Of a stretch of DNA of 64,000 nucleotides, positions 34,632 through 46,100 are shown piece after piece. Location of the stretch: contig NZ_JAQUCA010000013.1 of assembly GCF_028686475.1 (NCBI RefSeq), positions 1 through 64,000 of the forward strand, written 5' to 3'. The notes under the pieces were generated by a model. It was not told where the DNA came from. It did not search any database and saw nothing but the letters and a program-made list of their open reading frames with translations. Position numbers and translations under genes: made by a program. Origin of the DNA: Giesbergeria sp. (GTDB taxonomy: Bacteria; Pseudomonadota; Gammaproteobacteria; Burkholderiales; Burkholderiaceae_C). The stretch's first letter is position 1. Every line of letters begins with the position of its first letter.

Positions 34632-35951
34632 TCAGTGGAACTGTTCTTCTTCGGTAGAACCAGTCAGGGCCTTGACGGAGGAAGAGCCGCCTTGGATCAC
34701 GGTGGTCACGTCGTCGAAGTAACCGGTGCCCACTTCTTGTTGGTGCGACACGAAGGTGTAGCCCATTTCGCGAGCAGCGAATTCTGGCTCTTGCACCATT
34801 TCAACGTAGTGCTTCATGCCTTCGCCGCGAGCGTAAGCGTGGGCAAACTTGAAGGTGTTGTACCAGTTGACGTGGATACCAGCCAAGGTGATGAATTGGT
34901 ACTTGTAGCCCAGAGCCGACAGTTCTTCTTGGAACGAAGCGATTTGGCTGTCGTTGAGGTTCTTCTTCCAGTTGAAGGAAGGCGAGCAGTTGTAGGACAG
35001 CAGCTTGCCAGGGCAGGCGGCCAACACGGCTTGGGCAAATTCGCGGGCAAAGCCGATGTCTGGCACGCCAGTTTCGCACCACACCAAGTCAGCGTAGGGA
35101 GCGTAAGCCACACCACGGCTGATAGATTGCTCCAGACCGTTCTTGACACGGAAGAAGCCTTCTTGGGTGCGCTCGCCAGTCAGGAAAGGCTTGTCGTTCT
35201 CGTCGTAGTCAGAAGTAATCAGGTTGGCGGCTTCTGCGTCGGTACGGGCCAGAATCAGGGTAGGCACGCCCATCACGTCGGCAGCAAAACGGGCAGAAAT
35301 CAGCTTCTCGCAGGCTTCACGGGTGGGAACCAGCACCTTGCCGCCCATGTGACCGCACTTCTTGGCAGCAGCCAGTTGGTCTTCGAAGTGAACGCCAGCA
35401 GCACCAGCGGCGATCATGTTCTTCATCAGTTCGAAAGCGTTGAGCACGCCACCGAAACCGGCTTCAGCGTCAGCCACGATAGGCAGGAAGTAGTCGATGA
35501 AACCTTCGTCGCCGGGGTTGATGCCACGGCTCCACTGGATTTCATCTGCACGCTTGAAGGTGTTGTTGATGCGGCGCACCATGGTGGGCACCGAGTCGTA
35601 GGCGTACAGCGATTGGTCGGGGTACATGGTTTCGGAAGTGTTGCCATCGGCAGCCACTTGCCAGCCCGACAGATAGACGGCTTCCAAACCGGCTTTGGCT
35701 TGTTGCATAGCTTGACCGGCGGTGATAGCGCCGAAAGCGTTGACGTAGCCCTTCTTAGCGCCACCATTGACTTTGTCCCACAGCACCTTGGCACCGCGTT
35801 GGGCCAGTGTGTATTCTGGTTGCAGCGAGCCGCGCAGGCGCACCACGTCGGCGGCAGAGTAGCCGCGCTTGACACCCTTCCAGCGGGGGTTTTCGGCCCA
35901 GTCTTTTTCCAGGGCGGCAATTTGCTGTTCGCGGGTCAGGTTTTGGGACAT
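34632..35951 (-). CDS. aceA: isocitrate lyase
   Basis: A 439-residue complete enzyme from ATG 35951 ([18 protein letters not shown]). The active-site loop carries the catalytic Cys in [19 protein letters not shown]-type ([11 protein letters not shown]) and FNWKKNL segments are typical of the family. It splits isocitrate into glyoxylate and succinate, the first step of the glyoxylate shunt, needed on acetate or on acetyl-CoA-yielding aromatics. A strong palindromic operator lies upstream. Its 3' half is repeated twice further along (remnants 1 and 2), with cargo genes between. Confidence 0.96.
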   Translation of the reverse strand: MSQNLTREQQIAALEKDWAENPRWKGVKRGYSAADVVRLRGSLQPEYTLAQRGAKVLWDKVNGGAKKGYVNAFGAITAGQAMQQAKAGLEAVYLSGWQVAADGNTSETMYPDQSLYAYDSVPTMVRRINNTFKRADEIQWSRGINPGDEGFIDYFLPIVADAEAGFGGVLNAFELMKNMIAAGAAGVHFEDQLAAAKKCGHMGGKVLVPTREACEKLISARFAADVMGVPTLILARTDAEAANLITSDYDENDKPFLTGERTQEGFFRVKNGLEQSISRGVAYAPYADLVWCETGVPDIGFAREFAQAVLAACPGKLLSYNCSPSFNWKKNLNDSQIASFQEELSALGYKYQFITLAGIHVNWYNTFKFAHAYARGEGMKHYVEMVQEPEFAAREMGYTFVSHQQEVGTGYFDDVTTVIQGGSSSVKALTGSTEEEQFH

Positions 35952-36024
35952 TGGTGAACTCCAAAGTGAATTGAAAGGGTTGAAAGGGGTTGGCCCACAT
36001 TGCGAAGCCATTGGGGTTTACTTT

Positions 36025-36078
36025 AAGTCTTATAGAAGACTTGTGCAATTCTTATGTCTTATAGAAGACATAAGAATT
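36025..36078. promoter_or_regulatory. tandem palindromic operators upstream of aceA
   Basis: Two related palindromes centred on ATAG: AAGTCTT-ATAG-AAGACTT (36025-36042) and a longer one with 14-bp perfect arms (36047-36060 and 36065-36078) sharing the core GTCTTATAGAAGAC. Spacing between centres is 29 bases. They lie 75-130 bases upstream of the aceA start and look like binding sites for a dimeric (probably GntR-type) carbon-metabolism regulator. The identity of the regulator is inference. Confidence 0.75.
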
Positions 36079-36216
36079 TGCCAATACAAATCAATGACTT
36101 GCTTTTCTTTTTCTCATAGTGATATGACATTTTCGTGATACGGAAGATTTTTTCTTGCCGACCACGGGTTTGATTTCACTATAAGAAATCAGCATTCACT
36201 TGCTAAGAAAACAAGC

Positions 36217-37566
36217 TCAGGGGCGCTGCATCGTGCAGCGGTGGGGCTGTTGCGTTTGGGCGGCGGGAATGTCGCGCAGCACGCGAAAGCCGTAGCCCGA
36301 GCCTTCCACATCAAACTTCACACCGGGGTTGCCTTGTTTGTCCATCACCCCGACCACTAACGGCTGCTGAAATTGGTGGTCTTCGGCCCGCATGGCACCA
36401 CTGCGCCCGCCCAGTTGCACGCTGGCCTTTTCCATTTGCCGCGCCACAGCCACGGTGTCGGTGCTGGCAGCACGCTCTATCGATTGCGCCAAAGTTTCGA
36501 CCATCAATTGCATGCGCATGTGGACATAATCATCCTGCGGCTGTGGGAAGCGCTGGCGGAAAGACTGGTAAAAGCCCTCGCTGGCAGCACCGGGCACGTT
36601 GGGCAGCCAATCGGCCACTGCCACCACCTTGCCCACACCGGCATCCCCCAAAGCGGCCGGAGCGCCCAAGGCATTGCCATAGAAGGTATAGAAGGTACCG
36701 TTGAAGCCGGTTTCGCGTGCTGCCTTGACCAACAGCGTCAAATCATTGCCCCAGTTGCCAGTAATCACGGCTTGGGCACCGCTGGATTTGATTTTCACGG
36801 CGTAAGGGGCAAAATCTTTCACCCGGCCTACCGGGTGCAGCTCATCGCCCACAATCGCCACATCTGGGCGCTGGGCCGTCAATTGGCGTTTGGCCTCGCG
36901 CAGCACGGCTTGACCAAAGCTGTAATCTTGGCCTATCAGATAGACGTTTTTTAGGGCGGTGTCGGCACGCACCACGTCCATTAAGGCGGCCATGCGCATA
37001 TCGGCATGGGCATCAAAGCGGAAATGCCAGAAGCTGCATTTTTCGTTGGTCAGCACCGGATCAACCGCTGAATAGTTGAGAAACAGCACACGCTTGTCCG
37101 GCTCGCGGCTGTTGTGTTTGTTGATGGCATCCAGCAAGGCGGCGGCCGTGGCCGAGGAGTTGCCTTGCAAAATCACCCGCGCGCCATCGTCAATGGCAGC
37201 GCGCAGGGCCGACAGAGCTTCTTCGTTTTGCCCCTTGCTGTCGTAGCGTTGTACCACCAGTGGGCGCGGGCCACCCGCGTTGGCGGGCAACTGCACGCCG
37301 CCACGCGCATTCACACGCTCGGTAGCCCAAACAATGTTGCGAAACACGGCTTCGCCGGTATTGGCAAATGGGCCTGAGAGGCTCTCAATCAACGCCAATT
37401 TGATGGGGGCAGCAGTGCTGGCCGGTGCTGCAGACCGAGTCGGTGTAGTTGGTGTCTGCGCAGTGGCAGAGGTGGCCGCCAGTGTGAGGGCAGCCAAGAC
37501 ACAGGTGACGCTGCCACGCAAAGCGGCCACAGACGGAAACCGAGAAACACGAACCGAAGAAGGCAT
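36217..37566 (-). CDS. periplasmic branched-chain amino acid-type ABC substrate-binding protein
   Basis: A 449-residue Peripla_BP_6 (LivK-like) protein. After a Sec signal (LAALTLAATSATAQ), a Thr/Pro/Ala-rich linker leads to KLALIESLSGPFANTG, the usual start of the binding fold; VYLIGQDYSFGQAV and VITGNWGNDLTLLV follow. It would bind a small hydrophobic amino acid or aromatic acid in the periplasm. No permease or ATPase genes are adjacent, so the transporter partner lies elsewhere. Ligand unknown. Confidence 0.85.
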   Translation of the reverse strand: MPSSVRVSRFPSVAALRGSVTCVLAALTLAATSATAQTPTTPTRSAAPASTAAPIKLALIESLSGPFANTGEAVFRNIVWATERVNARGGVQLPANAGGPRPLVVQRYDSKGQNEEALSALRAAIDDGARVILQGNSSATAAALLDAINKHNSREPDKRVLFLNYSAVDPVLTNEKCSFWHFRFDAHADMRMAALMDVVRADTALKNVYLIGQDYSFGQAVLREAKRQLTAQRPDVAIVGDELHPVGRVKDFAPYAVKIKSSGAQAVITGNWGNDLTLLVKAARETGFNGTFYTFYGNALGAPAALGDAGVGKVVAVADWLPNVPGAASEGFYQSFRQRFPQPQDDYVHMRMQLMVETLAQSIERAASTDTVAVARQMEKASVQLGGRSGAMRAEDHQFQQPLVVGVMDKQGNPGVKFDVEGSGYGFRVLRDIPAAQTQQPHRCTMQRP

Positions 37567-37673
37567 GGAACAAAACTTTCTTTGTGCAAGAGAAAAGGTG
37601 GCCCATGTTAGCCCGACAACGGCCCCACCCCGCCCCTGCGCTCCTACCCGACACGGTGGCAGCGGCTATCGCA

Positions 37674-38798
37674 CTATTCCAGCTTGGCACCCTCTACCGT
37701 CGCAATCACGCCACCACCCAAACAGACCTCGCCGTCGTACAGCACTGCCGATTGGCCCGGTGTCACTGCCCATTGTGCAGCCTCAAACTGCAAGGCAAAC
37801 TGGTGTACGTCGGTGCCGCTCAGGGTGCAAGCGGCATCCTGCTGGCGGTAGCGGGTTTTGGCTGCATAAGCGCCCGGCACAGGTGGGCCACCGGCAATCC
37901 AGCTGGCATCTTGTGCCGTGAGCTGCTGCGACAGCAACCAAGGATGCTCATGGCCTTGCACTACGCGCAGCACGTTGTTGTCCAACTCTTTGCGCGCCAC
38001 AAACCAGGGTTGGTGTTCACCACCGCCGCGCTGTGCGCCCTTTTCTTTGATACCGCCAATGCCCAAACCTTGGCGCTGGCCCAAGGTATAAAAACTCAAG
38101 CCCACATGCTGACCAATTTTGCGGCCCCGCTCATCCAGAATCGGGCCGGGGGCATGGTGGATATAGCGGTTCAAAAACTCACGGAACGGGCGCTCGCCAA
38201 TAAAACAAATGCCGGTAGAGTCTTTCTTTTTGGCATTGGGCAGGCCAATCTCGGCGGCAATACGGCGCACTTCGGTTTTGTGCAACTCACCCACCGGAAA
38301 CAGCGTTTTAGACAATTGGGCTTGGTTGAGCCGGTGCAAAAAATAGCTTTGGTCTTTGCTCGGATCTAAGCCTTTGAGCAACTCAAACCAACCCGTGCTG
38401 GTGTTGTGGCGCACGCGCGCATAGTGGCCGGTAGCAATTTTTTCCGCCCCCAGCCGCATGGCGTGGTCTAAAAAAGATTTGAACTTGATTTCGGCATTGC
38501 ACAGAATGTCGGGGTTGGGCGTGCGCCCGGCTTGGTACTCGCGCAAAAATTCGGCAAACACCCGGTCTTTGTACTCGGCGGCAAAATTCACATGCTCTAT
38601 CTCAATGCCAAGCACATCAGCGACCGAGGCGGCATCGAGAAAATCTTGGCGGCTGGAGCAATATTCGCTATCGTCGTCATCTTCCCAGTTTTTCATGAAG
38701 ATACCGACCACCTCATGCCCCTGCTGCTGGAGCAAATAAGCCGTCACGGCCGAATCCACACCGCCGCTCAGGCCCACGACCACACGTTGCTTGCTCAT
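37674..38798 (-). CDS. mnmA: tRNA-specific 2-thiouridylase
   Basis: A 374-residue enzyme. The PP-loop is [11 protein letters not shown] at residues ~7-17, one catalytic Cys is in [11 protein letters not shown] and the second in [11 protein letters not shown]. It activates U34 of tRNA Lys, Glu and Gln with ATP and transfers sulfur relayed by TusE or a desulfurase. The gene is followed closely by nudJ upstream in the same orientation, as in many proteobacteria. Confidence 0.97.
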   Translation of the reverse strand: MSKQRVVVGLSGGVDSAVTAYLLQQQGHEVVGIFMKNWEDDDDSEYCSSRQDFLDAASVADVLGIEIEHVNFAAEYKDRVFAEFLREYQAGRTPNPDILCNAEIKFKSFLDHAMRLGAEKIATGHYARVRHNTSTGWFELLKGLDPSKDQSYFLHRLNQAQLSKTLFPVGELHKTEVRRIAAEIGLPNAKKKDSTGICFIGERPFREFLNRYIHHAPGPILDERGRKIGQHVGLSFYTLGQRQGLGIGGIKEKGAQRGGGEHQPWFVARKELDNNVLRVVQGHEHPWLLSQQLTAQDASWIAGGPPVPGAYAAKTRYRQQDAACTLSGTDVHQFALQFEAAQWAVTPGQSAVLYDGEVCLGGGVIATVEGAKLE

Positions 38799-38808
38799 GG
38801 CTGCGCTT

Positions 38809-39309
38809 TCAAACAGGATGGCGGGCAGCGGGGCTGGTCAGCACACTGGCATCGGTATGGATTAAATCGACTGGGTAACGGCGGCCAGCCAAATAATCTT
38901 CAATACATTGCAGCACCAAGGGGCTGCGGTGGCGTTCGGTGCTGGCGCGCAGTTCTTCTAGGCTCATCCACACCGGCCCAATGATGCCGTCGTCCAAGGG
39001 GCGCTCGGGGTAGTGCTGGCCCAGCGTGCCGCAAAAGGCAAAGCGCAGGTAGGTGATGTCGTTGCCGGTGCGCGTGCGGGTAAAACGGTTCAGGTACACC
39101 CCGACCAACTCGGTGGGGGTGAAGTCATAGGCCGTCTCTTCTAGCACCTCGCGCGCGCAGGCAGCCACGGGGGACTCGCCGGGGTCCAGGTGCCCAGCAG
39201 GGTTGTTCAGACGCAGACCATCGGCGGTGTTTTCCTCGATCAGCATGAATTTTCCGTCGCGCTCGATGATGGCAGCCACGGTGACATTGGGTTTCCAGCG
39301 GTTTGGCAT
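38809..39309 (-). CDS. nudJ: Nudix phosphatase
   Basis: A 166-residue Nudix hydrolase with an intact Nudix box ([20 protein letters not shown]) that binds Mg for diphosphate cleavage. The NudJ family hydrolyses thiamine-precursor and nucleoside diphosphates, and the gene next to mnmA is NudJ in Escherichia coli. The start at 39309 ([15 protein letters not shown]) fits the family. Gap to mnmA is 10 bases, so they probably form an operon. Confidence 0.88.
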   Translation of the reverse strand: MPNRWKPNVTVAAIIERDGKFMLIEENTADGLRLNNPAGHLDPGESPVAACAREVLEETAYDFTPTELVGVYLNRFTRTRTGNDITYLRFAFCGTLGQHYPERPLDDGIIGPVWMSLEELRASTERHRSPLVLQCIEDYLAGRRYPVDLIHTDASVLTSPAARHPV

Positions 39310-39425
39310 GATGGCGTGCATTATCGCTGTCGGCGCTGGAACCGCTACCAGCGCAGGCCGCACCCATGCCATCAAACACTGCCATGATGGTGGCCATTCT
39401 TTCTATGCAGACTGGAGTTTTTTCG

Positions 39426-40559
39426 ATGAATGCCGAACAACAACGCGCCCTGCTCACTATTGCCCTGTATGCCGCCTTTGCCGATGGCCACAAAGCCGAG
39501 AGCGAGCGCGAAACCATCCGCCAGATGGCCGAATCTTTATCCGATACCCAAGGCGGCTACCCTTTAACTTCTTTGTACCAAGATGTGTTGTTGCGCCGCG
39601 TCACGGTGGCCGGAGCGGTGCAAGCCTTGAGCGACCCGGCCCATCGCCAATTGGCCTATGAGATGGCGGTTTGCGTATGCGATGCCGATGGCAGCCAAAG
39701 CGAAGCCGAGCGCCAATTTTTGGCCGATTTGGGCCGCCAGTTGGGCCTCTCGGGCGAGGCGGTGCGTGCTTTTCAAGCCCAAGCCGATAGCGTGGCCGCT
39801 TGGGCGGCTTCGGTGCCCGCTGCGCCAGCCGTGGCCCCGGCAGTCACCTCTGCTGCACCCGCTGCACCGGGCGCTGGTTTGTTTGCCCAATGGGGTGCTG
39901 CGCCGATAGCTGCCACGGCGGCGGTTGCGGCCACGGCCGCCACGGCAGCGGCGGTTTGGAACCGCGCGGCCGCTCCCGCCCCGGCACCCGTTGCTGCGGC
40001 CCCCATGCCCACCATGACCCAGATGGCCACCCAGCAGCAAGAGGCCGAACTGGACAAAAGCATCCTCAATTACGCCATTTTGAACGGCGCGTTAGAGTTG
40101 CTACCGCAGTCTTGGGCCTCGATGGCCATCATCCCCTTGCAAATCAAAATGGTCTATGCCATTGGCAAAAAGCACGGGGTGGAATTGGATACCGGCCATA
40201 TCAAAGAATTTATTGCTGCCGCTGGCGTGGGTTTGACTTCGCAATACTTGGAGCAGTTTGGCCGCAAGCTCATGGGGGGCATGTTGGGTAAGGCATTGGG
40301 CAAAACCGCAGGCAAACTGGGCAGCACCGCCACCGGCATGGCGTTCTCGTTTGCCACTACCTATGCCCTGGGGCAATTGGCCAAGCGTTACTATGCAGGT
40401 GGGCGCAGCATGAACACTAACGTATTGCGCTCTAGCTACCAAGACCTGCTCGCCCCGGCCAAGCAACTGCAAACCCAATATTTACCCCAAATCCAGCAAA
40501 AGGCCGCTACGCTGGATGCGGCGCAAATCATGGCCTTGGTCAAGGGCAAAGGTTTATAG
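39426..40559 (+). CDS. TerB-like/DUF697-like protein
   Basis: A 377-residue protein. The N-terminal ~130 residues are helical with a TerB-like acidic pattern (YAAFADGHKAESERE, VCVCDADGSQSEAER), like metal-binding tellurite-resistance domains. An Ala/Pro-rich linker leads to a C-terminal glycine-rich, membrane-associating DUF697-like domain (QIKMVYAIGKKHGVELD, then FSFATTYALGQLAKRYYAGG). Function unknown; the family is linked to stress at membranes. ATG at 39426 (MNAEQQRA) is preferred over an upstream one. Divergent from nudJ. Confidence 0.7.
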   Translation: MNAEQQRALLTIALYAAFADGHKAESERETIRQMAESLSDTQGGYPLTSLYQDVLLRRVTVAGAVQALSDPAHRQLAYEMAVCVCDADGSQSEAERQFLADLGRQLGLSGEAVRAFQAQADSVAAWAASVPAAPAVAPAVTSAAPAAPGAGLFAQWGAAPIAATAAVAATAATAAAVWNRAAAPAPAPVAAAPMPTMTQMATQQQEAELDKSILNYAILNGALELLPQSWASMAIIPLQIKMVYAIGKKHGVELDTGHIKEFIAAAGVGLTSQYLEQFGRKLMGGMLGKALGKTAGKLGSTATGMAFSFATTYALGQLAKRYYAGGRSMNTNVLRSSYQDLLAPAKQLQTQYLPQIQQKAATLDAAQIMALVKGKGL

Positions 40560-40706
40560 GTCGTACCCAAGGCAAAAATCCAGCATTTTTGTGCGCTATA
40601 TCAGGGTTGCCTGCTGCCGGGCAGGTGTGGTTTCGCGCCTGTAATGCAAAAATGTCAACTTTCTTTTGCCATTTTTTTCTATCTGATCTTCTCTAAGGAA
40701 GTTGCC

Positions 40707-42269
40707 ATGCCGCCTATATCCCCGTCGCCCAGACACAGTCTGCTCATTGGCACCCGTCTGGCACTCGGATTTGGTTTACTGATTACCATGATGTTGTGCA
40801 TGGTCGTGGTAGGTTTGTTGCGCTTGACCGATGTGGCCGATGCCAACAGCCACCTGATTGAAGTGGAGTGGGTCAAGGCCGATGCTGCCAACACCCTCAG
40901 CACGATTGTGCTGGCCAATACCCGGCGCACCATCGAAATCGTCACGGCACCCAATGCGGCCCATCGCGACAAAATGCGTGCCGAAATTGTGGCCGCCCGT
41001 GAATCCTTTGTGCAGTCGTTTAAAAAGCTGCAAGAGTTGGTCGAGCTGCCCGAGGCCAAAGCCCTGCTGGCTGAGGCCGAACAAGCCCGTGGCCGTTATG
41101 TTGTCTCGCAGACCAAACTCAACCAACTGGTCGATGCCGGACAAATCGAAGAGGCGGCACTGGAGATGAACACCCACACCCTGCCCGAGCTCAATACCGT
41201 GCAGCAGCGTGTGGATGCTTTGGCCAAAATAGAGCATCGTTTGGTAGAAAAAACCGGCGCTTTGGCGCGCGAGCAAGCCGATACCGGGCGCTGGGTGCTG
41301 CTGGCGCTGGGTGGGGGCGGTTTGTTGAGCGCCGTGGTGTTGGCTGTTTTTCTGACGCGCTCCATCACCGCGCCCCTGCGCGAGGCAGTCAAGGTGGCCC
41401 AAGCCGTGGCCGCTGGCGATTTAAGTACCCAGATTGCGGTCTACTCCACCGACGAAACTGGCCAATTGCTCCAAGCCCTGAAAGACATGAATACCAGCTT
41501 GGTACACATCGTGAGCCAAGTGCGTAATGGCAGCGACACCATCGCCACCGCCACTGGCCAAATTGCGGCGGGCAACCAAGATTTATCCTCGCGCACCGAA
41601 GAGCAAGCCAGCGCCTTGCAACAAACCTCGGCCTCGATGCAAGAGCTGGCAAACACCGTTAAGCAAAATTTTGACAGTGGCAAACACGCCAACCAGCTGG
41701 CCGAATCTGCTGCACAAGTGGCCGTCAAGGGCGGCAAAGTGGTGTCCGAAGTGGTCTATACGATGGAGGCGATTAACACCTCGTCGCGCAAAATTGCCGA
41801 CATCATCAGCGTGATTGATGGCATCGCCTTCCAAACCAACATCTTGGCGCTCAATGCCGCCGTAGAAGCCGCACGCGCTGGCGAGCAAGGCCGGGGCTTT
41901 GCCGTGGTGGCCTCCGAGGTACGCGCCTTGGCCGGGCGCAGTGCCGCCGCCGCCAAAGAAATCAAAGAGCTGATTGAGGCCTCGGTGGGCAATGTCAGTG
42001 CCGGTTGCTCCTTGGTAGAGCAAGCGGGCAGCACGATGGATGAGATTGTGGTCAGTGTGCGCCGCGTGGCCGACATCATGCACGAAATCAGCTTGGCCAG
42101 CCAAGACCAAACCCAAGGCATTGACCAAATCCACCAAGCGATGGTGCAGATGGACCAAGTCACGCAACAAAATGCCGCCTTGGTCGAAGAAGCCGCCGCC
42201 GCCGCCCAAGCGCTGGAGCAGCAAGCGCAGACGCTGGTGCATACCGCCAGCGTGTTTCGTCTGGCCTGA
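40707..42269 (+). CDS. methyl-accepting chemotaxis protein
   Basis: A 520-residue chemoreceptor from ATG 40707, preceded by AAGGAAG. TM1 is near 15-38 ([19 protein letters not shown]). A periplasmic four-helix bundle follows (~40-190), then TM2 ([20 protein letters not shown]), a HAMP domain and a signalling domain with the hairpin [20 protein letters not shown]. Such receptors steer CheA activity. No NWETF-type methylation tether is present at the C-terminus. Ligand unknown. A solute-binding protein gene follows after 5 bases and might feed it, which is inference. Confidence 0.93.
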   Translation: MPPISPSPRHSLLIGTRLALGFGLLITMMLCMVVVGLLRLTDVADANSHLIEVEWVKADAANTLSTIVLANTRRTIEIVTAPNAAHRDKMRAEIVAARESFVQSFKKLQELVELPEAKALLAEAEQARGRYVVSQTKLNQLVDAGQIEEAALEMNTHTLPELNTVQQRVDALAKIEHRLVEKTGALAREQADTGRWVLLALGGGGLLSAVVLAVFLTRSITAPLREAVKVAQAVAAGDLSTQIAVYSTDETGQLLQALKDMNTSLVHIVSQVRNGSDTIATATGQIAAGNQDLSSRTEEQASALQQTSASMQELANTVKQNFDSGKHANQLAESAAQVAVKGGKVVSEVVYTMEAINTSSRKIADIISVIDGIAFQTNILALNAAVEAARAGEQGRGFAVVASEVRALAGRSAAAAKEIKELIEASVGNVSAGCSLVEQAGSTMDEIVVSVRRVADIMHEISLASQDQTQGIDQIHQAMVQMDQVTQQNAALVEEAAAAAQALEQQAQTLVHTASVFRLA

Positions 42270-42274
42270 GCCAA

Positions 42275-43078
42275 ATGCGCCTCCACGACCACTGTTCTCT
42301 GGCCGCCCTGTGCTTGACTGGGCTTTTGAGTCTACCCAGCCAAGCCACCGATGCGCCTAATCGGCTGCAACGCATTCAGGCCAGCCAAACTTTGCGCGTG
42401 TGCATTTGGCCCGATTACTACGGCATCTCCTTTCGCAACCCCAAAACGCAATTGCTCTCTGGCATTGATATTGACAATGCCCACGACTTGGCCAAAGCGC
42501 TGGGTGCCAAGGCCGAGTTTGTCGATAGCTCGTTTGCCACTTTGGTGGACGACATCAGCCAAGACCGTTGTGACATTGCCATGTTTGCAGTCGGTATCAC
42601 CCCCGCACGCCAAGCAAAGTTGCACTTTACCCAGCCGTATTTGAGCAGCGATATTTACGCCATCACCAGCAAAACCAACCGCCGCATCCACAGCTGGGCC
42701 GATATTGATACTGCAGGCACGGTGGTGGTGGTGGCCAAAGGCACGCTGCACGAATCCATCATGCAAGAGCGGCTGCAAGCGGCTGAGTTGCGCGTGGTCG
42801 ATACCCCGGCAGCGCGCGAGCAAGAGGTGCAATCGGGCCGCGCCGACGTGTTCATGACCGATTACCCCTTCAGCCGCCGTATGCTAGAGCGCAGTGATTG
42901 GGCGCGGCTGGTAGCACCCAACAGCACTTTTCATATCACCCCCTACGCTTGGGCCATGCACCCGAATGACAAGCCTTTGCAGGTACGGGTGGAGCAGGTG
43001 CTGGCCGACATGAAACGCGATGGGCATTTGCGTGCCAACGCCCAACGCCACGGACTCGAACCCATTGTGGCCAAATAA
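42275..43078 (+). CDS. family-3 extracellular solute-binding protein
   Basis: A 267-residue periplasmic protein with a signal peptide (CSLAALCLTGLLSLPSQA) and the SBP_bac_3 pattern: LRVCIWPDYYGISFRNP, FVDSSFATLVDDISQDRCDIAM, then VVAKGTLHESIM. It would bind a polar amino acid or a similar small ligand. It lies directly after the chemoreceptor gene without permease or ATPase genes, so it may be a sensory binding protein. Ligand not determinable. Confidence 0.85.
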   Translation: MRLHDHCSLAALCLTGLLSLPSQATDAPNRLQRIQASQTLRVCIWPDYYGISFRNPKTQLLSGIDIDNAHDLAKALGAKAEFVDSSFATLVDDISQDRCDIAMFAVGITPARQAKLHFTQPYLSSDIYAITSKTNRRIHSWADIDTAGTVVVVAKGTLHESIMQERLQAAELRVVDTPAAREQEVQSGRADVFMTDYPFSRRMLERSDWARLVAPNSTFHITPYAWAMHPNDKPLQVRVEQVLADMKRDGHLRANAQRHGLEPIVAK

Positions 43079-43126
43079 CTAGCCTGCAAAAAGTAGCTGC
43101 TGTGTCGTTTCCTCGATTGATTTTTT

Positions 43127-46100
43127 ATGCTTTCTTCTGAGGCCCAACGACGCTCCATTTTGTGGCTACTCTCGGCGGTGGTGCTGGCGCTGGGCTGGAT
43201 GTCGGCGCTGGGTTTTACGCTTTGGCGTTTGCGCGAAGATGCGCTCAACAACGGCTTGGCACAGGCGGTTATCCATGCGCGCCATTTTGAAGAACACCTG
43301 ACCCAAACCCTGCAACTGATTGAGTTTGCGGCTGAAAGCATCAGTTCTTCGCACCAAAACGGCATGGAGCCGAAAAATTTAGGCCCCCGCCTGCGCGAGT
43401 TACTGCGCCCCATGCCCTACCTGCGCTCGATTGCCGTGTTGGATGAGCATGGGCAGGTACTCGATAGCTCCAATCCCGCCAATATCGGCATCGTGCTGAA
43501 TTTGCAGGGGTTTTACCCGGCGCACAACCCCGAAGCCCCCATTTTGCGCGTGGGCCTGCCTTGGCAGGGGCGCGACTTTGTCTCGGCCTCGGCGGTGACG
43601 CAAGCGGTAGCGCTCTCTCCCACCGAGCCGCACTTGGTACCCATACTGCGTAAGCTCTCGGGTACCGAAAAAACGCGCTGGCTGCTCACCGCCATCAACC
43701 CCGATTACTTTATCAACTACGCCAGCAACCTGATGGATGCGGGGCAGGGCTACGTGCAATGGCTGCGCTATGACGATGTGCTGTTGATGTCGGCCTTGCC
43801 GCACGAACGCGCTGGCACCCAAGGCGCTGCGGGCGATGTAGGCCAAGGCATTGCGCGCAATGAACAAGGGGTACTCCGGCAGCAACTGCCCACCGGACAA
43901 TCGGTCTTGACGGCTTACCGGGTCTCTAGCCATTTTCCGATGGTAGTGGCGGCGCAAATCAACCGCGATGCCATTTTGGCGCAATGGGCCAGCGAGGCGC
44001 GGCGCTTGGTGGGCATTTTTGTGCCCAGTTTGTTGGCCTTGCTGGTGGTGGGTTTGATGGCCTTGCGCCGACAGCAACGCTTGGCCGAGCAGCAGGCCAA
44101 ACTCGATGAAGAGCGCAGTTTGGCTGCCAGTGTGTTTGAGAGCAGCTCCGATGCCATCATCATCACCACGCCTGATGCCCAGGTGCTATCGGTCAACTCC
44201 GCCTTCGAGCAGGTCACCGGCTACCCACTGGCCCAAGTGTTGGGCACGAACCCACGCTTTATGGCCTCGGGGGTGCAAGACAGCGCGTTTTATGTGCAAA
44301 TGTGGGCCTGCTTATTGCGCCACGGCCATTGGGAAGGGGAGATTGTCAATCGGCACCGACAGGGCCAGCTTTACACCGCTTTGTTACGCATTGCTGCGGT
44401 CAAAGATGCTGCCCAGCGCTTGCGCCATTATGTTGGCACCATTATTGACGTGACCGAGAAAAACGCCGCACAAGAGCAGCTCAAACTGGCCGCCAGCGTT
44501 TTTAGCCATGCGCGTGAGGGCATCATGATTACCTCGCCACAGGGCGACATCATAGAAGTCAACGCCGCTTTTTCGCACATTACCGGTTACTCGCGCGAGG
44601 AGGTGGTTGGTAATAATTCAAAAATGCTCAGTTCTGGGCGGCAAGGGGCTGATTTTTATGCGGGCATGTGGACTGAATTAGCCAACCACGGACGTTGGAC
44701 GGGGGAAATTTGGAACCGGCGTAAAAGTGGCGAAGTCTATGCCGAGATGCTCACCATCAGCGCGGTGTACGATGCCCACGGCAAAATACTGCGCTACGTG
44801 GCATTATTCTCCGATATTTCGCAGCAAAAAGAAAACGAAAAACGATTAGAGCATATTGGCCACTACGATGCCCTGACGGGCTTGCCCAACCGCGTATTAT
44901 TGGCCGACCGTCTGCGCCAAGCAATGGTGCAAGCGCTGCGAAACACCAAAAAATTAGCGGTGGTGTTTTTAGATTTAGATGGTTTCAAGGCCATCAATGA
45001 CACCTATGGCCACGCAATGGGGGACAAACTGCTGATTGAGTTGGCCAGCCGTATGCAGCGCGTCCTGCGCGAGGGCAGCACCATCGCCCGGATTGGTGGC
45101 GATGAGTTTGTGGCGGTGTTGGCCGATTTATCGCAGCACGAAGCAGCTGGGATCGTGTTAGAGCGCTTGTTGCTGGTCGCCGCGCAGCCGGTGTTGACCG
45201 ATGGCATCGTGCTGCAAGTCTCTGCCAGCGTGGGGGTCGCCTTCTTTCCGCAGGCTGAAGAAGTCGATGCCGACCAGCTGTTGCGCCAAGCCGACCAAGC
45301 CATGTACCAAGCCAAAGTCACGGGCAAAAACCGTTACCACGTGTTTGATGCCGAGCAAGACCGCCATCTGCGCGGACACCATGAAGACCTGGAAAATATC
45401 CGCCAAGCGCTGCAAAAAAATGAATTTGCCCTGTATTACCAACCCAAAGTGAATATGCGTACCGGCGAGGTGGTAGGGGTCGAGGCACTGATTCGCTGGT
45501 TGCACCCCGAACGCGGGATATTGGTTCCAGCGGCCTTTTTGCCCACGCTAGAAAACGATGAATTGGCGGTGCAAATGGGCGAATGGGTGCTAGAGACTGC
45601 CATCCGCCAAATCGAGACCTGGAAGGCACAGGGTTTGAGTCTTTCGGTCAGTGTCAATATGGATGCACTGCAATTGCAGCAGCCCGATTTTGTTACCCGG
45701 CTACAGCATTTGCTGCTCCTGCACCCGCATATTGGCCCCGGTGATTTAGAGTTGGAAGTTTTAGAGACCAATGCACTAGAGGATATTCCGGGTATCTCGC
45801 GCCTGATGGATGTGTGCCACGAAATGGGCATAGGCTTTGCGCTGGATGATTTTGGCACTGGCTACTCGTCATTGACTTATCTGCGCCGCCTACCGGCTAA
45901 GCTGCTCAAAATAGACCAAAGTTTTGTGCGCGATATGCTCGATGACCCGGATGATATGGCCATTTTGGAGGGCGTATTGGGGCTGGCGCGGGTGTTCCGG
46001 CGCCAAGTGATTGCCGAAGGGGTGGAGACCATAGCGCACGGGCTGATGCTACTGCGTTTGGGTTGCGAGTGGGGCCAAGGCTATGCCATTGCCCGGCCTA

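Noticed and set aside
34608-35957. A 449-codon plus-strand frame opposite aceA, and matching frames opposite the remnants at 27439 and 31821
   Set aside because: They mirror the aceA coding strand; their repetition only reflects the repeated aceA 3' ends.
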